Positions 32,681-45,640 of a DNA stretch of 64,000 bases are shown in pieces. Position 1 is the first letter of the stretch. The number at the start of each line of letters is the position of its first letter. The stretch lies in assembly GCA_009746045.1 (NCBI GenBank), contig RPFO01000264.1:60001-124000 (forward strand), given 5' to 3'. Under the pieces are notes generated by a model, which worked only from the letters and a program-made list of their open reading frames with translations, made no database searches and was not told the origin of the DNA. The translations under genes and the position numbers were made by a program. The DNA comes from Mesostigma viride (taxonomy: Eukaryota > Streptophyta > Mesostigmatophyceae > Mesostigmatales > Mesostigmataceae).

Positions 32681-33829
32681 ATGTCGGCCGAGGCTCGGGT
32701 TGAGACACCTGAGTCATCTCCCAGGCGCGAAGCAGCTCCAGAGTTGCCGGCGCGCGAAAACGCATTCTACCCCTACACCCACCAATCCAACGCTTCTACA
32801 TTTGTGCAAGCGGCCTACGTTGCGAGGGGCCTTGCGGAAGGAGGTTGGGTCGCTGTGTTCGGTAACGCAGCAGGGCCGTCGGCAAACGACCCTGTGGTGA
32901 TGAGGATTAGGGCGACGACGTCGCCAGGGGAAACAGGACGGGTCTGCACGGAGCGCCTCGTCGCCATTCGCGACGAAATTGCTTCGTTGATCTACAGTTT
33001 AGAAGTTGCGTACCAGGGCGGGCACGTAACCATCCAGGCGCTTGACTTAGCGCGTGAGACGCTGGGCCAACTGGTGGCCATCTGTTTAGGTGGAACCAGA
33101 TTGTATAATCACTGGGTGGCGACAAGCTCGCTGGGGGAGGGGACCGACGCGTCACACATCATACGGGACGCGCAGACGCGCGAGGCCGATAGCCCGTGGG
33201 ATTCGGCCGAGGTGGTGGCTCAAACGTGTGAGCACCTGGTCAACATTCTGATCCAAGAGGCGCGTGGTCACGCCGATCACTGGGTGATCACTACGCGTCC
33301 GCCGGGGATTTGGTCGACCTTGGACACTCCAAGGTTGCAGAGCAGGCCAGGGGCGACTGGGCCGACGGTGACAGTCATCACCGGTCGAGACGTCTCCGAC
33401 GAGGAGTTCCACGATCAGTTCGTGGACCGACCAACGGGCATCATAGCCCGGTCGTCACAACAGATTGACGAGGGTGACGGCACCAACGAGGGCTACTCAG
33501 CTCGGCGTAGAGCAGAGTTAAACATACCCTTTGAGCCGGAACACGATTTTGGTGAGATTGGTCGGGGCTCGCGGAACGACCGGCGAGGTGGTGGTAGTCG
33601 GTGGGTCAGAAATCTTCAGTGGTATCGCCGTGGCAGTGCGCCTAGACTGCCGGTAGAGCAGACAGCAGCCGGAAGGCCGGTGAGCCGTGTGCTAGGTCCT
33701 TACAACGCGGAGGAGGTCCGCTCAGTTCCACGCGTGGGGACACCGGTGGCACGCACAGCGCAGGAGCGTGAGGAGGAGGCAGTAGCTGGAGAGCAGCCAG
33801 CGGCTTCTTCAGGCAGCACCAGCGCTTGA
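32681..33829 (+). CDS. Extra ORF upstream of gag in the Copia-2 family
   Basis: A long frame starts MSAEARVETPESS at 32681. It matches the corresponding part of Copia-2 (55604-56745), for example STFVQAAYVARGLAEGGWVAV against STFVQAAYLARGLAKKGWVAV, and PVSRVLGPY against PVSRVFGPY. No known domain is recognised. The N-terminal two thirds is mixed helix and strand with conserved W and G residues; the C-terminal part is Arg/Gly-rich and may bind nucleic acid. Similarity between two diverged copies shows that it is a real gene of the element. Its role is unknown: a second capsid-like or accessory protein is possible. Confidence 0.6.
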   Translation: MSAEARVETPESSPRREAAPELPARENAFYPYTHQSNASTFVQAAYVARGLAEGGWVAVFGNAAGPSANDPVVMRIRATTSPGETGRVCTERLVAIRDEIASLIYSLEVAYQGGHVTIQALDLARETLGQLVAICLGGTRLYNHWVATSSLGEGTDASHIIRDAQTREADSPWDSAEVVAQTCEHLVNILIQEARGHADHWVITTRPPGIWSTLDTPRLQSRPGATGPTVTVITGRDVSDEEFHDQFVDRPTGIIARSSQQIDEGDGTNEGYSARRRAELNIPFEPEHDFGEIGRGSRNDRRGGGSRWVRNLQWYRRGSAPRLPVEQTAAGRPVSRVLGPYNAEEVRSVPRVGTPVARTAQEREEEAVAGEQPAASSGSTSA

Positions 33830-33882
33830 GCCTGTTCTTCCTTGTCTATCGCCTGTTTTGTTTTGCCATCCCACTGTATATA

Positions 33883-35238
33883 ATGCCTCGTGGCAAACCG
33901 GGAGACGGCGACAAGGGCGAGATGGAGGCACCGGCTGGGGCGAGCCAGGAGCCTCGACAAGACAAGGAGCAGCTGGTGGGGGAGGCGATCCCAGCCAGCG
34001 ACGGCGATGGGGGAAAGAGACCAGGCAGCAAGAGACGGCACGAAGACTCGGTGGAGGAGGCGCGCAAGGCGCGGGCGCTAGGAGCATCTGATGCAATAAC
34101 GGTGGCGAATGGGCAACCAGCCGTGGAGAAGCGTAAGAGGGACACCTCCGCTGACGGCAATGGTAAGAGGCCTCATGTGGATGTGCTCTCCCCTGTGCTT
34201 GCTGGCCCAAGTGGCGTTGTTGCTGTGACACCCACTGTGGTGGAGCCGGTGAAAGCGCTGCCAGGGTCGAGACCTCACATGAGTGCAGTCACGCTTATGA
34301 ATGGACAAAAGCCTCTTAACCCACCACTAGCACAGGAAGCTCTAGACAAGTGGCTAGAGGACATGGAGCTGGTTGTGCTCTCCGTGGACCCCACTGTCAA
34401 CCTAGTGCAAGTGTTTCACTCGTCCACGTGCAACAGGGACTCGTCAGAGCGTGTCAGGGAAAAGGCTAGGACTGGTGTCAAGGATAAGCTAACCTGGGCA
34501 CAGTTCCTGGATGGGTTGAGGGAGGAGTTCTCTGACAAGGTTCTCAACCTCACCAACTACTATAAACATCAGTATGACACCTTTGAGATAGTGGGTCCTG
34601 TGGCAGAGGAATGGGCTAGGCTCAACCGTATCAGGGACAAGGGGGCCAAGTATGGCTTCCTGGTCACAGATAGGGCCTTGGCAGACTATTTCCTGGACCG
34701 TATGGGTTTGAGTGTGGATGGGAGGAACAGTGCCCGCATGTTTCTTAACCAGACTGATGGCTCCTTGCGTGCTCTGGAGCTTGTAATCCTCAGCATAAGG
34801 AAGCCAGATCCTGCCTGCAAAGCTATCCAGTCCCATGGCAGCAATGCCACCTCCGCTGTGCAGGGCCAAGGTGATGTCCCCGGGTACCCAGCCCGTGATG
34901 GGGAAAGGCCCAACAAGCGTAAGCGCTTCAGGCGCCAGAGGCAGGGGGCTCAGGGGGGCAAGGGTGCAGGTTCCCAAGGAGGGGTTGGGAGCCAGTAAGC
35001 TGGTGGTCAGCAGGGTAAGGGTGGCCAAGGGCAAGGCAAGGGCCAAGCTCAAGGCAACCAGGGCAAGCAGGGTGGACAGTCTCAGGGAGGCCAGGGGAAG
35101 CCTGGCAAGGGTGGGGCTGGGTCTGGGAAGAAGGGTGGAGCATGTTTTGTGTGTGGCAAGGAAGGTCACTGGCGTCGTGAGTGTCCTGACAGGAAGGCCA
35201 AGCCTGCTGGGGCAGGGGGCCAGTCTGGGCAGCAGTGA
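33883..35238 (+). CDS. Gag of the Copia-2-related element
   Basis: Starts MPRGKPGDGDKGE. It has a basic, Lys/Arg-rich N-terminal part (KRRHEDSVEEARKARALG) and a helical capsid-like part (LAQEALDKWLEDMELVV to YKHQYDTFEIVGPVAEEWARL). A Gly/Gln/Lys-rich tail is followed by a CX2CX4HX4C zinc knuckle at 35143-35184 (CFVCGKEGHWRREC). Gag packages the element RNA. The region looks broken about once near its end. Confidence 0.7.
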
Positions 35239-35253
35239 CTAGCTACATCATCC

Positions 35254-35643
35254 GGGTGGTTTTACCGGATTAGGATACATTTTTTTGTTTAGGATACATT
35301 TGATGCACTGTGCAGTTTTCAGATGTGTTTGAGGGGGTTGATTGCGCCTAACATGCATTTTATTGAAGCAATGAGTTTCCCAAGATATACATGATATAAA
35401 CTAAGACAATTGACCCATTAAGGCAATGAGACAACATCAATAAGACAACATATGCCAATTGAATAAGACAACTCAACCTTACAGGACGTTGGGCCATCAT
35501 ACGTCCGGAATAATTGTCTCACTTATTACATAACCAAACTTTTTGAGGGATCGCCATGGTTGCATGGTTTCAACACATGCGCCCTGCACTCATGTGCATC
35601 AAAGGTGTTGCGTCTAGTGCCAACTCAGTGTCAAAGAACTGAT
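35254..35643 (+). other. Spacer right of the Copia-2-related fragment
   Basis: It starts GGGTGGTTTTACC at the sharp end of Copia-2 similarity and could be the left end of an inserted element. No matching inverted end was found in the window. The stretch is AT-rich, with AGACAAC(A) words repeated at 35404-35475 and GGATACATTT twice at 35273-35302. Confidence 0.4.
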
Positions 35644-38277
<2,634 letters not shown>

Positions 38278-38439
38278 AGTTCCCGTGGCTAGTGCCCATC
38301 ACCTTCCACCTTGAGCGGGGCGAAGTCACGAATTCAAGCGCGAAGTGCATTTGAATCAAGCGGGAACTGGGTGACACTGCTTGAAGACGTGCAGCTCCAA
38401 GGCATGCAAATGATGCAATGTATCAAAGATACGATACGC

Positions 38440-38960
38440 AAAGTTCAGGTGTTCAGGTGAAGCCGTGAAGACGTGAAGCCGTGAAGCCGTGAAGACGTGG
38501 TGAAGACAGGTGAAGACGCGGTGAAGACGTGAAGACGTGAAGACGTGAAGACGTGAAGACACGATACGGCAAGTTCAGGTGAAGTTCAGGTGTTCAGGTG
38601 AAGCCGTGAAGACGTGAAGCCGTGAAGCCGTGAAGACGTGGTGAAGACAGGTGAAGACGCGGTGAAGACGTGAAGACGTGAAGACGTGAAGACGTGAAGA
38701 CACGATACGGCAAGTTCAGGTGAAGTTCAGGTGTTCAGGTGAAGCCGTGAAGACGTGAAGCCGTGAAGCCGTGAAGACGTGGTGAAGACAGGTGAAGACG
38801 CGGTGAAGACGTGAAGACGTGAAGACGTGCATGCAAGGTATCAAAGATACGATACGCGGCAAGTTCAGGTGAAGTCGTGAAGACGTGAAGACGTGAAGAC
38901 GTGGTGAAGACAGGTGAAGACGCGGTGAAGACGTGAAGACGTGAAGACGTGAAGACAAGT
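38440..38960 (+). repeat. GTGAAGACG/GTGAAGCCG minisatellite with 141-bp higher-order unit
   Basis: Nine-base words GTGAAGACG and GTGAAGCCG are arranged in a larger unit. CACGATACGGCAAGTTCAGG appears at 38560 and again 141 bp later at 38701, and degenerate forms open and close the array (about 38430 and 38849). Confidence 0.85.
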
Positions 38961-39024
38961 TGCAGCACTCAGCCGCAGCAGTCGCACGCAGGTAGAAACG
39001 ATAATTGTTTGAATCTGTCAAGAC

Positions 39025-39462
39025 CCCATCGAATGTAAAACAGGTTTTTCGTAAAGAAATCCGATGTGTGGGCGGGCTTTACATAGTTGCGATTTCTGGC
39101 CTGCGATTTCTGGCCTGCGCTGGTTGTCTCTTTGATAGTGCTTCAGCCCAAGCACTACCGGCTGTAAAACAGTATACTTCTTGAAGAAATCAGTTGGGGC
39201 TTTGTTGGGCGTCACATTTGACCGGTGGGCGGAGTTTCCTGCTTCTGTGAAGGCGCCATCGAATGTAGATCAGTAGATTTTCTAAAGAAATCTGAGGTGT
39301 GGGCGGGGCCTTTATTGCTTGTGTCCATCCACCACCGGATGTAGAACAGTAGACTTATTGAAGAAATCAGTTTGGGGCTTTGTTGGGCGCCACATTTGAG
39401 CGGTGGGCGGGGTTTCTTGCTTCTGTCCAAGCACCACCGGGTGTAATACAGTAGATTTCCTA
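39025..39462 (+). repeat. Degenerate ~100-bp repeats upstream of the DDE-like gene
   Basis: Four or five copies share CCACCGGNTGTANAACAGTA, then AAGAAATCNG and TGGGCGG(G). Positions are near 39028, 39160, 39248, 39338 and 39430. The last one ends a few bases before the ATG at 39468. Such spaced repeats could be binding sites for the encoded protein; this is an inference. Confidence 0.6.
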
Positions 39463-41655
39463 TTAACATGGATGAAGAATGGGATGTGCCAGACCTGGTG
39501 GATTCGGATGCGAGTTCTGAAGCTAGTTGGGGCGTGGATTCTGACGGCTCTGACGACGACCTGCTTCACACGGAAATGGGGCCCGGCACGTCTTCCTCTC
39601 GAGCGAAGCGCAGTGGGAAGAAAGATGGCGCCCGGCTTCTCGCCTCCAAATTGAAGTCCGTTGACAAGGACATCGCCAAGGCCAGGAAGTGCGGTCCGAC
39701 TTGTGGGGAGCATTGCCTCGAGAAGGTGGGCACCTTACTTACCGATACCAGGTCGTGGACTGCCTTTCGAGAGTACCTGTACAACCAAACGGACCAGCAG
39801 CGCATGGCCTCCCTTTGCGACGTGATCCGGTCGGCCGGCGTGGGCAACATCGAGGTAGAATCCCCTGCCGACGGTGGCCGTTACAAGAAGTACATCATTA
39901 CCGGCCCTTTACACGTGGACGTGGTGATTGCGGGGTGCATGTACACCGTCACCGGTTGTGCATCTGCCATCCGGAAGATGGCCGGCGTTACCCGGGCGAC
40001 TTGGAACAATCTGGTGGCGTCGGTCGTGTCGGCGAAAGAGTATTTCCTGACCGTGCATCCCAACGACCTAGCGACTTTCGGTGTTGGTCTGGAGCACGCA
40101 CCACCTGAGCGTGATGCTCGGGGGCGTTCGGAGGTTGGCGAACACGCAGCAATGTGGATGCACGAGTTGGTGCAGCAGATCGCAGACCATGACCCGACTC
40201 ATGCTGGCGTTGTCTTCATGGACGTCATGTCCATCAAGGAGATGCACGCCATGTACGTTGAAGACGTGGTGGCAGAAGCGGGGGAAGGGGCCAAGGTGCT
40301 AGGCTACAACGCATTCTACCGCATCTGGCGCACCTACTGCAAAGGCGACTACTTCCCAGGGCAGAGGAGCCCGAAGGTGGTGGTATGCCCGCACAACAAG
40401 AGCACCGGTCACTGCGCGGACTGCGTGGAACTGCGCATGCGGCGCCGCGGTGCTTCAACTGAGGCACAACGGCAGTACGTCGACAACCAAATCAAGCAGC
40501 ATGTCGCTCTGGCCTGGTTTACCCGCCAGAACTATTGGTTGAGGCGCGAGCTTGCCTGCGCGATGGTGGCCGCTATGTTGACGGCCATTTTGTCGATCAA
40601 CCTCGACAAGCTGGATCACGCCAAGACATACTGGCCGAAGCTGGTGGGGGGGCCCGACTCATGGGGCAGCTATGCAGGTGGCATGATGCCGTTCTCGCTC
40701 TTCTGTGCGGCCGTCCATGGGTACAAGGCGATGTGGTTCATCGTTCTCGCATGGGTCCTCATGACCGACAACCTCTCCGGCAGTGTCACCGTCACGATGC
40801 TGATGCACATCCTGGCGCAGTTGATGAGGGACCAGCCATGGAGGAGGGCGGGGCTGCCGCACATGCCCAGGTGTTTGTGCCTGCAACTGGACGGTGGGAG
40901 TGAAAACCGGAATCACACCGTCTTACTGTTTGCATGGTGGCTCGTACACGTTGGCTTCTTCGACGTCGTCGAAATGCACCGCATGCTCGTGGGCCACACG
41001 CACGCCGACCCAGATCAGAAATTCGGCGTGCTTGTGGCCTACATGAGACACGCTGTGGCGGGGGGGCCTAGCTTCGTGCACAAGTACCCAACTTTGGAGA
41101 GCTGGGTGGCGGCCATAGAAGAGGCATTCCGTCAGCCTAGTGGTGCAGCTGCGAACTGCAACTCGACCGTCCCCGCTGGCACGGAGGTCAAGGTATTGGG
41201 GGTCGCTTACGATGTCAGGAACTTTCTCACTCCGTTGCAGCGCGAGTCGTTTGCCGGTTGGTGCAGCACGGTAGATTGGATGACCGGTAGGGAGGATCAG
41301 GTTATCAAGGTCACCAGGGTGCGTGGTGATGTCGTGCAGCCTGCGTGCAGCGAGGCGCAGCCGGCGCACGGAGGGGCGGCGCCATCGGTGCGCGGCGGGG
41401 CGGCAGCGGCGGCGCAGCCGGCACGCGGCGGGGCGGGGCAGTCAGCGGGCAGCGGGGCGGCGCTGCCGGTGCGCGGCGGGGCGGGGCAGTCGACGGGCGG
41501 CGGGGCAGGGCCATCGACGGGCGGCGGGCCAGCGGTGCTGCCGGCGCGCGCGGGCGGCGGGGCGGGGCTGTCGACGGGCGGCGGGGCGGGGCAGTCGGCG
41601 CGCGGGGGGCCAGCGGCGCTGCCGGCGCGCGTGGGCGGCGGGGCGGGGCTGTCGA

Positions 41656-41861
41656 AGTTAGGTGAAATAGTGCCGGAACCTTTTTGCCGTTGGGGCAAAT
41701 CGGTCCGGAACACTATTTTGCCCGGAATCACCACTTCCGAGCACCCAAGTTAATTCGGCCGAATTAACTTGGGTGCTCGGAAGTGGTGATTCCGGGCAAA
41801 ATAGTGTTCCGGACCGATTTGCCCCAACGGCAAAAAGGTTCCGGCACTATTTCACCTAACT
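41656..41861 (+). repeat. Palindrome P1
   Basis: A 206-bp inverted repeat with almost no loop, centre TCGGCCGA. Confidence 0.9.
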
Positions 41862-41994
41862 AAAACCTGGCCCCGTGGAGGGGGAGTCGAATAGACCTGG
41901 AGACAACCGCCTAGGCTAGTGCACGCAAATGATATTGCGCCGGAACTGTCTCTGGCAGGTTTCGAACCCCTGACCTCCAAGGTGCACAGGTCTT

Positions 41995-42201
41995 AGTTAG
42001 GTGAAATAGTGCCGGAACCTTTTTGCCGTTGGGGCAAATCGGTCCGGAACACTATTTTGCCCGGAATAACCACTTCCGAGCACCCAAGTTCATTCGGCCG
42101 AATGAACTTGGGTGCTCGGAAGTGGTTATTCCGGGCAAAATAGTGTTCCGGACCGATTTGCCCCAACGGCAAAAAAGGTTCCGGCACTATTTCACCTAAC
42201 T
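41995..42201 (+). repeat. Palindrome P2 (centre of the composite)
   Basis: A 207-bp copy flanked by TCTT and AAGA, that is by inverted rather than direct flanks. It therefore marks the centre of the X/X' inverted repeat. Confidence 0.9.
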
Positions 42202-42334
42202 AAGACCTGTGCACCTTGGAGGTCAGGGGTTCGAAACCTGCCAGAGACAGTTCCGGCGCAATATCATTTGCGTGCACTAGCCTAGGCGGTTGTCTCCAGG
42301 TCTATTCGACTCCCCCTCCACGGGGCCAGGTTTT
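42202..42334 (+). repeat. Arm X' with tRNA-like pol III boxes
   Basis: The arm contains GGTTCGAAACC (42228-42238), a match to box B, and TAGCCTAGGCGG (42278-42289), close to box A, followed by TATTCGACTCC (42303-42313), again box B-like. The reverse complement is arm X at 41862-41994. The arms may come from tRNA-related DNA. Confidence 0.5.
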
Positions 42335-42540
42335 AGTTAGGTGAAATAGTGCCGGAACCTTTTTGCCGTTGGGGCAAATCAGTCCGGAACACTATTTTGC
42401 CCGGAATAACCACTTCCGAGCACCCAAGTTCATTCGGCCGAATGAACTTGGGTGCTCGGAAGTGGTTATTCCGGGCAAAATAGTGTTCCGGACCGATTTG
42501 CCCCAACGGCAAAAAGGTTCCGGCACTATTTCACCTAACT
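42335..42540 (+). repeat. Palindrome P3
   Basis: A 206-bp copy almost identical to P2, followed directly by the target duplication GTCGA. Confidence 0.9.
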
Positions 42541-45041
42541 GTCGACGGGCGGCGGGGCGGGGCAGTCGACGGGCGGCGGGGCAGGGCCGTCGGCGTGCGG
42601 GGGGCCAGCGGTGCTGCCGGCGCGCGTGGGCGGCGGGGCGGGGCTGTCGACGGGCGGCGGGGCGGGGCAGTCGACGGGCGGCGGGGCAGGGCCGTCGGCG
42701 TGCGGGGGCCAGCGGTGCTGCCGGCGCGCGTGGGCGGCGGGGCGGGGCTGTCGACGGGCGGCGGGGCGGGGCAGTCGACGGGCGGCGGGGCAGGGCCGTC
42801 GGCGTGCGGGGGGCCAGCGGTGCTGCCGGCGCGCGTGGGCGGCGGGGCGGGGCTGTCGACGGGCGGCGTGGCGGGGCAGTCGGCGCGCGGGGGCCAGCGG
42901 CGCTGCCGGCGCGCGTGGGCGCCGGGGCGGGGCTGTCGACGGGCGGCGGGGCGGGGCAGTCGACGGGCGGCGGGGCAGGGCCGTCGGCGTGCGGGGGGCC
43001 AGCGGTGCTGCCGGCGCGCGTGGGCGGCGGGGCGGGGCTGTCGACGGGCGGCGGGGCGGGGCAGTCGGCGCGCGGGGGCCAGCGGCGCTGCCGGCGCGCG
43101 TGGGCGGCGGGGCGGGGCTGTCGACGGGCGGCGGGGCAGGGCCGTCGGCGTGCGGGGGCCAGCGGTGCTGCCGGCGCGCGTGGGCGGCGTGGCGGGGCTG
43201 TCGACGGGCGGCGGGGCGGGGCAGTCGGCGCGCGGGGGCCAGCGGCGCTGCCGGCGCGCGTGGGCGGCGGGGCGGGGCTGTCGACGGGCGGCGGGGCGGG
43301 GCAGTCGACGGGCGGCGGGGCAGGGCCGTCGGCGTGCGGGGGGCCAGCGGCGCTGCCGGCGCGCGTGGGCGGCGGGGCGGGGCTGTCGACGGGCGGCGGG
43401 GCGGGGCAGTCGACGGGCGGCGGGGCGGGGCAGCCGGCGCGCGGCGGGCCGGCGGCGCAGCCGGCGGGCGGCGGAGCGGCACAGCCGGTGCCTGAAAAAC
43501 GCGGTCGCTCAATGAAGGTGCACCACGCCATCTTCTTCCAGGTACAGGGCAACGCAGAGACCTGGTTGTCCTACCGGACCACGGAGTCCCAAAAGACGCC
43601 GTGGCAGCCCGCGGGGACTCGACAGGAAGGCGCGCCACGGTGCGGGAAGGCGATGACACAGCCTTACAAGTTTGATGCGGAGGGGCGGCCGCTGTTTGGC
43701 GTCCGACTTGTGGATCCAGACCGCATTCCGATGTTGCAGGACACCCCAGCCTTCGCACCATTGAACATGGAGTTTCTGGGGAAGGAGCTGGAGTCGATCA
43801 AAACAAGGGTCGGGAAGTTGCCCCATGGCATCTGGCAGTGGTACTTTCCGCCCGACACCATCAAGCCAAACGAGGCCTTTTTCGCAAAAGTCCCACATGC
43901 CCCTGAGGAGGTGCCTGAGGAGTGGCGCCCTTTGCCGTGGCCATCTCGCGCGGACATCTCCGCCCTGCGTGAGCACGATGCAGCGCCTGAACCACCACCG
44001 ACGCAAGAAGAGCACTTCATGGCGTTGGTCGACGCAGAGGCGGTGCGCGTCACCCCGCTGGTAGACCGAGTTCTTCATGATGGCCACACACAGCAGGAAT
44101 GGGCGGCAGAAGACAGGGCCATGACAGCCAAGGTCGCTTACTTGAAGCGCATGCAAGGCGTTGAGAAAGGCTCCGCTGTTCTATACTGGCACCCTTCAGC
44201 TGGTATTCTCTGCAACTCGAAGCTCACGTGGACTCCAGTCCTCTTTGGCATCATCAAGGAGGTGGTTGCGAAGGAGGATGGCGGCCAACCTTCTATTGAG
44301 CTCTTTGTATACCGCGCTAAGCATTTGCGTGACACGTGGCACCCGTGGAACCCAGACATTGCGCAATGGCCCCATCCGCCAACCACTGCGGCGCACACGG
44401 TGATCATCACCGCGTCAGACCTCGTCTTGACACAAGTGGTGGGCAAGCGAGGTCAGCCGCCCCATGCAGTCTCCTTGGGTGCGAACAAAAAGCTCACCAA
44501 GGAGTGCCTAAAGGCGCTGAAGGAGGTGCCCTATGACGCGGAACACCCGGTCGTGAAGTGGCAAGATGCTGAATGCTCGAAGGGCATCGTCGGCATGGCG
44601 AAGGCATGCTGGGAAGGCATAACGCTGCAGGTCAAGAGTGGCAGCCGCAACCTCGTAGGGCAAGTCGTGTGTCATTGGGCGTCGGAGCGTGTGACATCCG
44701 CGGACGGTCGCACCGAAAGCCGGGACGGCAGGTACCATGGTCGTGTCGCTGTTGTCGACACGCAAAACGACATGGTAGCCATGTACTGGGGTGCCCGTTG
44801 GGAGGAGGACGCGGTTTCTTGCGTGCCTCTCCACGAGCTGGAGGCACAGATCTGCGGGTGCCCCGGTGTGGTCGTCCCTGCGTTGCAAGCGCCGGATATC
44901 ACCCTGGCCGAGGCTCGATTGCGCGAGATGGTTCCACCCAGCGACGATGTGGCGGAGAACAACAACGCAGGCGCCTCCCGGCGTCGGAAGCGAGCGCTCA
45001 TCCTTGCCGATGACGATGACGACGACGACGACGACTGCTGA

Positions 45042-45640
45042 AGCGCGAGCAGCGGTTGTTGTCATTGAGCTGCCGATCATGTGCTGCTGCTGCTGCTGCT
45101 GCTGCTGTGCTGCCATGCTACTGTTGCTGCATTGCTGCCGTGCTGCTGTTGTGCTGTTGTGCTGATGTGTTGCTGCATTGCTGCCGTGCCGCTGATGTAT
45201 TGCTGTCGTGCTGCTGCCGTGCTGCTGTGTTGATGCACTGCTGCATTGCGGCCGTGCTGCTGAGCTACAGTTGTGCTGCTGCTGTGCTACGGTCATGCTG
45301 CTGCTGTGTTGCTGGGCTGATGTGTTGTTGCATTGATGTAGTGGCTATTGTTCCGCTACTACAATTTGCTACTGATGCCGCTGCTGGTGCTTTTTTGCAT
45401 GTCAGTGCCCGCTATGTTCACGCCACTGTTGCCGCGGTTGGTATCGCGTGATTTCCACCGGTTGTGCGTTGACATGTGTTACTCATGCATTTCCCGCTAT
45501 ATTTGGTAGCACGCGGTTTCGCGTTAGTTAGGTGCAGACAGCTGCATGTAGACAAACATCTTGTTTAAGTCGGTCAATTAACGGTTCTTGACGCATCATG
45601 GTCCAAGTCGACCGACCTGTAGGGACCAGTAGAGCAATTG
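45042..45640 (+). other. TGC/GCTG-rich 3' flank
   Basis: Degenerate (CTG)n and GCTGCCGTGCTGCTG words fill 45080-45400. They are followed by unremarkable sequence to about 45600, where the LINE fragment begins. No gene is seen. Confidence 0.5.

Larger units (their letters stand above)
31996..35253 (+). mobile_element. Copia-2-related element, 5' part (LTR, extra ORF, gag)
   Basis: The LTR (31996-32649) is followed by an extra ORF (32681-33829) and gag (33883-35238). Similarity to Copia-2 (54934-63421) runs to 35253, 15 bases past the gag stop, and then stops abruptly. The pol part is absent. The breakpoint is sharp, so another element may have inserted there. Confidence 0.8.
38278..39467 (+). 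promoter_or_regulatory. Divergent intergenic region between the two-gene pair
   Basis: These 1190 bp separate the start codons of two divergent genes and must hold both promoters. Two repeat blocks fill most of it: the GTGAAGACG array near the - strand gene and the AAGAAATC-containing degenerate repeats near the + strand gene. No clear TATA box stands out. Confidence 0.5.
41656..42540 (+). mobile_element. Composite fold-back element, 885 bp, TSD GTCGA
   Basis: The structure is P1-X-P2-X'-P3. P is a near-perfect 206-bp palindrome with ends AGTTAGGTG...CACCTAACT, present three times; X' (42202-42334) is the exact reverse complement of X (41862-41994). The whole is thus one large palindrome with palindromes inside it. 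The target duplication GTCGA lies at 41651-41655 and 42541-42545. It has no coding capacity, so it is a non-autonomous (MITE/fold-back-like) element. P1 has a different centre (TTAATTCGGCCGAATTAA) from P2 and P3 (TTCATTCGGCCGAATGAA). Confidence 0.85.
41345..43485 (+). repeat. GC-rich ~105-bp coding repeat (Gly/Ala/Pro)
   Basis: Units carry GTCGACGGGCGGCGGGGC, GGCCAGCGG(T/C)GCTGCC and GGCGCGCGTGGGCGG. In one frame they encode GGPAVLPARVGGGAGLSTGGGAGQS. The unit is 105 bp when the run before CCAGCGG has six G and 104 bp when it has five. All three + frames are open throughout. It is split by the fold-back element at 41656-42540. Confidence 0.85.
39468..45041 (+). pseudogene. DDE-transposase-like protein gene interrupted by a fold-back element
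   Basis: The N-terminal frame (39468-41655) has an acidic start, a CGPTCGEHC cluster near residue 77 and a helical region. Then come D252 (VVFMDVMSIKE), a CPHNKSTGHCADC zinc-like cluster at about 307-319, D475 (LQLDGGSENRNH) and GHTHADPDQKF at 509-519. This pattern matches a large family of uncharacterised eukaryotic proteins with a GHTHxDxDQ motif (I believe Pfam DUF7869), which look like RNase H-fold DDE transposases. A Gly/Ala repeat follows, holding the 885-bp insertion 41656-42540. The C-terminal part (43490-45041) ends in an acidic (D)9 tail. The insertion and the G-run length changes in the repeat put the two halves out of register, so the present copy probably cannot make the whole protein. 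Confidence 0.55.

Noticed and set aside
42210-42330. A circularly permuted tRNA gene in the fold-back arm
   Set aside because: The T-stem does not pair well around GGTTCGAAA and I could not draw a full cloverleaf; noted only as a weak possibility.
42392-43761. Long - strand frames of 386 and 408 codons rich in Ala, Pro and Arg
   Set aside because: They are antisense shadows of the GC-rich coding repeat, which is open in nearly all frames.
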